A program made the position numbers and the translations under genes. A model generated the notes under the pieces. It searched no databases, was not told the DNA's origin, and saw nothing but the letters and a program-made list of their open reading frames with translations. Shown one piece after another: positions 58,671-64,000 of a DNA stretch of 64,000 bases. Each line of letters opens with the position of its first letter. Position 1 is the first letter of the stretch. Where the stretch lies: contig VXBA01001826.1 of NCBI GenBank assembly GCA_013399895.1, positions 3,326,236-3,390,235 of the forward strand, written 5' to 3'. The stretch comes from Serilophus lunatus (lineage: Eukaryota > Chordata > Aves > Passeriformes > Eurylaimidae).

Positions 58671-60100
58671 TCAGAAAGCACTGGAAGTTTCTGGTGTGGG
58701 TGAAACCATCACCCTGTGGACACATTGTTTGAGGAAAGAAAAGGAAAATTACCTGTTGGCTTTTAAAGTCTGAAGCGTGCCTTCCTTGAGTGTCTATTTT
58801 AAGCAGCAAAACACACACATTTGATGTTGAAATGAAGTATTTTGACACCTCTGTGGTTGGAATATGTTCCCATGAAATCAGACAAGCATGAAAAGCTCTG
58901 GAAGAAGCAGGAGGGCTGGGGAGCTGGGCAGTGCCTGCAGGCAGGGCTGTGCCAGGTCTGCACCGCAGTGGGGAGATACTTGTGCAGGGCCCTGCAGCCC
59001 CAGAGGGGGAAAAATGTGCTCTGGCTTGTCCTGGGTTTGCAAAAGAACTTACAGGTTCTTTTACATGGGCTCAGATGCCAAATACAAGAGCTCCCATCAG
59101 TGTCCTTTGTGTTGCCTGCAAGGAAGGCTGAGGAGAGTCCTCTGCTTCCCAGCACTTCTTTCTGCAGCACCTGGCTGAAGGATTCATTGTTCAGGCTGGA
59201 TACAGCCCAAACATCCCGGGATTTGCTTTGAGCAACAAACAGCAACAGGCAGCTGAAGGTTTTGAGCTTTGTTTTCACCTGGATCCTGCAGTTCCCCTGA
59301 AGACCCAAGACATTCTCTCCAACTGAACTTTGAACAACTTCCAGCACAGATTTCCTCAGGTCTCGTGGTTTGGACAGATGAGAGATGAGGTTGTTCAGCT
59401 GGGAAGGAAAGCAGCAGCTTCTCTCACGAGCTCCTTTAAGGGACCAAGGGAACCAAAAGAAAATATTTAGGTTTCAAACCAGTTTTTTAGGAAGAAAGTG
59501 TGTTTTCAATGTTTTTCAGCTCCAAGCAGAAACCCCAAATGGTGAAGTTCTCCACAAGTTTTCATCATCTTTCTCCAGAGCATCAGAAATCTCACTGAAC
59601 ATCAGCATCTTCTTATATGGTAAAAACTGAATTTCTCTAGTGAGAATTGAGACAGGATGGATCGATTCCATGGATCAATTCTCTCCAGGCTGGTCATGAG
59701 CTGTGGTGTTGCAGGTGGAAGCTCCACAGAGCAGGGGAAGGTGGGATGCTCAGGGAACACGGGCAGATAGGTCTCGAACTAGCCACGGGTGTAACTTAGT
59801 AGCAGCACTGAACATACCCAAGGGATGCACCGAACACAAGATTAAATTGGATATTTAATAATGAACAGTTGGTTATTGGAAGCAGGATTTAAACCACAGA
59901 ATGTTTAGTGCCTTTAATTATTTTACAGAAATACATATTATTTGCTATTAAAGACATTCTAATACATTGTCCCTTGCATTGCTTAAAACACCATTCTCCA
60001 AGATACGCTCTAGTGCTGAAACACATCTTTGACACAGGTGAAGTTGTCCTGGAGACAATTTCTGTGTTAACCATGAAAGGATTTTTTCAACATTCTTACC
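58671..60100. other. Unique DNA, overlapping frames only
   Basis: A 182-codon minus frame at 58799-59347 overlaps a 129-codon plus frame at 58842-59231. Neither has a recognised domain or splice context. No CR1 is seen from here to the end of the window. Confidence 0.4.
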
Positions 60101-60127
60101 TTTTTTTTTTAAAAAAAAAAAAAAAAA
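60101..60127. repeat. T10-A17 homopolymer pair
   Basis: Ten T are followed at once by seventeen A, a self-complementary AT tract. No target-site duplication is seen around it, so I do not call it a retrocopy. Confidence 0.95.
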
Positions 60128-63100
60128 GGAAAACCTAGTTATTAAATCTTGTTGTAGTATCATCATTAAATAATCATGATGAGATTCTCAACTGTAATGA
60201 AATCAAAACTATTTATGATAATGGTAAGAAGAGAAAAGCAACTCTACAGGCACCTAAATCATTCCTCTCTAGGGACTTTTACTCATCTTTTTAATTACTG
60301 GAGGATGTAAGATTTTTCATGCCTTTTGTTTTGGGTTTGTCAGGATCCAGAGCTGAAAGAAAACACCTTCAATTGCTCGTGGCAGGTGTTTGGAATCCAT
60401 TTCTTTGGAAGTGGGGACTAAACTACAGAAGACAGAATTTCAGACTAGTTAAAGTTGAAAGCTAAAATTAAAATGGGCTTTCTAAGGGTTATTTTCCAAC
60501 CTCTGCAAGTCATTTTTTCATGGTAGATGTGAACTGAGATCAACAACAGGCATGGAGGGAGAGGGATGCAATGGGAGGGGGATGCCAGAGGTATCCAGGT
60601 GTATAAATGCCTGGCAGTACACAGAGAAATACCTTCAAAACCACTGCTCTGGAAAACTTGGCTGCCAGTCACACATTCCCTCATTCCCCAGAGAGGTTCA
60701 AGTACAGGGACATTTTTTGCAGAAGAGGATCTGGCAGTCCTAACTCTCCTCCTCCTCCCCAGACAGCTCCCTGTGCTACACTCCACACAGCTATTAACAT
60801 GCTCCCAAAGAATTTCCTGGACCTGCTCTTTTATTTTCGTGCCTCTGTCACTCTTTGAGTTTGAATCAAAAGGGGAACACAGTCCTTTGTTTCTCCCTCC
60901 CCTGAGACCGAGGGATGGCAATTATCCTTCAAACTTTCTGAGAAATCTGGGGGGAAACTGGCTGATGAATCCAACTTCAGCAGCAGCACAGAACTCAAAC
61001 CCAGCTCTTCAGACGAGATCATGTCAGCCCTGAGCACATGCAAGTTGGCCATTTGTCTGGATTCCCTGTGGGATAGGGAAATTAAATGAGGGAAAACAGA
61101 TGCTCCAAACTTATTCTGAAACTGGAAGATGTCAAGTGCCTTGTTATTCTCTCACTGAAGCCACATGAATTTTACATTGTGAACAAGAAATCTTTCTGAG
61201 TGGTGAGTGTCCTTCTAGGGAAATTTTAGGGTAATAAAATTCCATGTGTGATCTTATGGAAATATTTGATTACACAATCTGTCAGCAAGTTGATTTTATG
61301 CACTTTTACTCTCATATGCTCACGAGCACCAAGACACAAATACCCAAGTGATGAGACCAAGGTGACACATATGTGACACAGAGAACAAGGAATTCTGGTT
61401 GTGGAAATGCCTCTGAAATTCCTCTTGTCTGGCAACAAAGAACATGTACACGATTTCTTTCAGCCTGACAGGTTCTCCAAAATCTCCTACAGAGCAAATT
61501 TCAGTGTATATAGAGAAGTACAGAGATGTTTTCTAGCTGACTCCTCTGTGCCTCAGGCACCAGGTTCAGCCGTGGAAGGTCAACTGATGCATCAGCGTGG
61601 AAGGATAGACCTGGTCAGCAGGTCCATTTGGAGGAGTTGCTCTTCACAGCAGGATTTTGGCAAAGGGAGGGTGAGTGGCTGGATTTCTGCCCATTTCCTC
61701 AGCCACTCCCTGGGCACAGCACAAAGCTTTGAGTCCCAGACACTCCATGGACACATCAGCCACTGAAGGACTTGGGACAAGTGTTTGCACAGAGCTGTTA
61801 AATGAAGCTGGAGTGAACAACAGAGATGGCCCGGGGAGAACAATTTTGACTCAAGTGCTGCTCCTGAGTGACCAAACCATGACTGACATGTCCCTCTGCC
61901 CACCCTCCTTGTCCCTAAACCCGAAACTCCTTGTGCCCTCACAGATGCTCTCCCCTCCCCTGCTCATGTTCAGAGTCTATGTCACACATGAGCCACCAAA
62001 AACCTGTGGGCATCACATTCCAACTCCTCAGGGAGGTGCAGTCAGTTAGGAGAAGGCCAGACTTCTCCAGGAAAGCCACCACCCCACCTCCTGGAGAGCA
62101 CCAAAGCATCTGCAAGGCCTTGTTAGGAGCAAGGTGCTGGGAGCTGATGGTGCTGGTTCCAAAAAGCCCAACAATGGGCCATATCCAGCCTTCCAGGTGG
62201 CTCTGGCAGGAGTCATGGGATGCCAGTAATGGTCACCAGGATGTCCTGAGCAGTAGGGACCTATCTGCTGAAGTTTGGGCTGATCTGAAAGCGCTGCTCC
62301 TGGGAAATGAGGGGCACTGCTGTGTTCACATACGCGCCGTGGGCTGGTGTTTGACAGCTCCCTGGAAGGAACTGTTGCCAAACACCTCTGAAATCATGGA
62401 GATGAACAGACCCCTCTCCCACTGCGGGAAAGCAAGGAATTACTTTTATTTGCAGCCCTGGGTCTCTATGTGGCCAACAGAAATCCTGCCTCCACACAGA
62501 CGCATCCCTTTTGCACCCGTTCATACATTTTTAACCAAGAAATTAATGTTCATTGGATCTTAATTACATCATTCTCTTTCATTAGTTAGTATTCTACCTT
62601 TATTGGTTATTAATTTCTTGATTTCTATGCTAATTAAGTTATTTTTAGTCTTTTTAATATCTTTTTCCCTTCTAGGGACTTTCTGACACAAATATTGAGT
62701 TTTGGTAGTCTTCTTCATAAGGCTTTTGTTTCCAGATGTCCAACAATCCATCTTTCTCTCCTGGACTTGGTTAATGGAAGCACATCAAGGTTAATTTTAA
62801 CAAAACTTACAGTTTTAGTACTTTTCCCAAGCTGTGTTCTCACAAAAGTAGATGATAACATAAAGTGATTTAAAGCCTAATGCACAGCCTATGATTAATG
62901 AAAATAGCTAATTAAAAGGTTTAATTAAAACCATTAAAAATATTAGAGAAGTTATATAATTTCCAACAGAACCACAAAACTGTTGGTATTAAAACCACTC
63001 AGAACTTCCCTCTCTTTACTGCAAGTGCTTCTCCATAAAGTCCCAAACCACTCCCATCCACAACTCCACAAGCTGGGATGCACTTTGTGCTGAAGCCAAA

Positions 63101-64000
63101 GGAATTGGTGAGACACACTGTGGCTTCAAATCCAAAATGCTTTCATGTTCTGGAAACATCCATGATTTCTGTGGGCCATTTAAATATTTACAGCATTTTG
63201 CATCCTCTACAACTCTCTGTGTTGCCTTCCTGTGACTTTCCCAGACCTTGCAGGAGAAAATTAATTAGTTTTCTGCATTTCACATCACTTCAATTACACC
63301 CACCTTGTTCCTCACTCATTATGATAATTTTGCTTCGAGAAACTTGACTTATTAAAATGACTCCCTCATAGGGTTTAAAATTTGGTTTCTCACTGCCTTA
63401 AAAATGTTGAGGTTCACTTGTGTTTTTATCACAGCAAGTGAAAAATAGACTGAAACCAGCAATAAACCCAAGTTTGGTAATTTCTGTTGCATTCAGGCCT
63501 AATTAAAGGCTGTGAGGACCCTTCTCCTTTAGGCCCTACACGGGTGTCCTGAAGTACCCACAGTCTACAATGGATAAATGCTGCCTTATTAACACAGTTT
63601 TGCAGAAGGCATAAAGGAGAAAAGACGTGAATTATCCTTTCGCCAACCCTGAACATCCTAAAATCATGAATCAGTTCATTCTCCCCTTCAAATTACGAGT
63701 GGTTTAAAAATTACAATATGCTTTTGGTTCCTCTTAGCACATATTGGCAGTTAGTTTTTTATTTGCCTGTTCTTCTCCTGACCTTCCTTTACAGTTACAT
63801 TTCAAGCATTTTGTACAATGACAGACACTAAAATATTAGAAAAATGAAAGATGAGGTATTCACTTGACTCCAGGTGATGGGACTTCAGAGTTATGAGTAG
63901 AAAAGGACTCAGTAGCACAATAACTTGAGTAGGAGTTAAACCAGTGTCTCCAGTTGCAATGCTGGAACAGTGTCTCTATTCAATGCTCAAATCTTTCATA
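60128..64000. other. Unique DNA, no gene recognised
   Basis: Repeat-free as far as I can tell. The longest frame (61931-62563, 210 codons, plus) has no recognised domain, is opposed by minus frames and lacks a promoter or splice pattern. The stretch 62560-62960 is strongly AT-rich (ttaattaaaaccattaaaaa). No CR1, LTR or simple repeat could be supported. Confidence 0.42.

Noticed and set aside
58799..59347. 182-codon minus frame
   Set aside because: Opposed by a 129-codon plus frame; no domain or splice evidence.
61931..62563. 210-codon plus frame, considered as part of an LTR element
   Set aside because: No retroviral motif, no paired LTR and no primer-binding or polypurine site was seen.
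1..64000. A CRISPR array, operon, phage or other bacterial-type system
   Set aside because: No regularly spaced direct repeats, no clustered bacterial genes or ribosome binding sites; the repeats are avian CR1.

Overview
The window looks like 64 kb of bird nuclear DNA, probably Neoaves and perhaps a songbird. The main evidence is the repeat content: about 35 fragments of the LINE family CR1, nearly all 5'-truncated, with the avian CR1 3' end (a stretch like cccttccaacccaaacc followed by attctgtgattctgtga-type tails). I see no L1- or Alu-like elements, no tRNA or rRNA genes, no CRISPR array and no bacterial gene organisation. The species call is inference; the CR1 content is read directly.

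I found no complete protein-coding gene. The window reads as a gene desert or the interior of a very large intron. Most open reading frames are CR1 remnants or chance frames in moderately GC-rich unique DNA. Two short frames look more like exons: 311 bases on the plus strand at 9253-9563, with a fitting acceptor and donor, and 231 bases on the minus strand at 52109-52339, with a fitting acceptor and a stop. I recognise neither protein.

Layout. From 0 to 21.5 kb, CR1 fragments of three 3'-end types are interspersed with unique DNA, with an old CR1 piece at 15.15-15.42 kb and a composite repeat at 11.84-12.59 kb. From 21.5 to 28.5 kb there is no young CR1; this block holds a CpG-rich island-like segment (24.24-24.72 kb), several blocks that look like conserved noncoding DNA, and a very old CR1 reverse-transcriptase remnant (25.60-26.20 kb). 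At 28.5-29.55 kb lies the longest CR1 copy, covering the end of ORF2 and interrupted by a purine-rich expansion. From 30.5 to 37.4 kb the DNA is nearly repeat-free, apart from a 6-N assembly gap beside an 18-C run. From 37.4 to 58.7 kb CR1 fragments return, together with the second copy of the composite repeat (43.50-44.05 kb), a TAGATA-rich simple repeat (46.8 kb), a possible MIR-like SINE remnant (46.24-46.33 kb) and a small poly(A) retrocopy with target-site duplication (53.92-54.05 kb). From 58.7 to 64 kb I see no CR1.

There is no set of genes here that works together as a system. The points most worth following are the two-copy composite repeat in which a non-CR1 body is joined to a CR1 tail, the poly(A) retrocopy (such events are scarce in birds), the orphan CpG-rich segment, and the two unrecognised exon-like frames. 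All conservation statements are guesses from base composition and motif content, because no alignment could be run.
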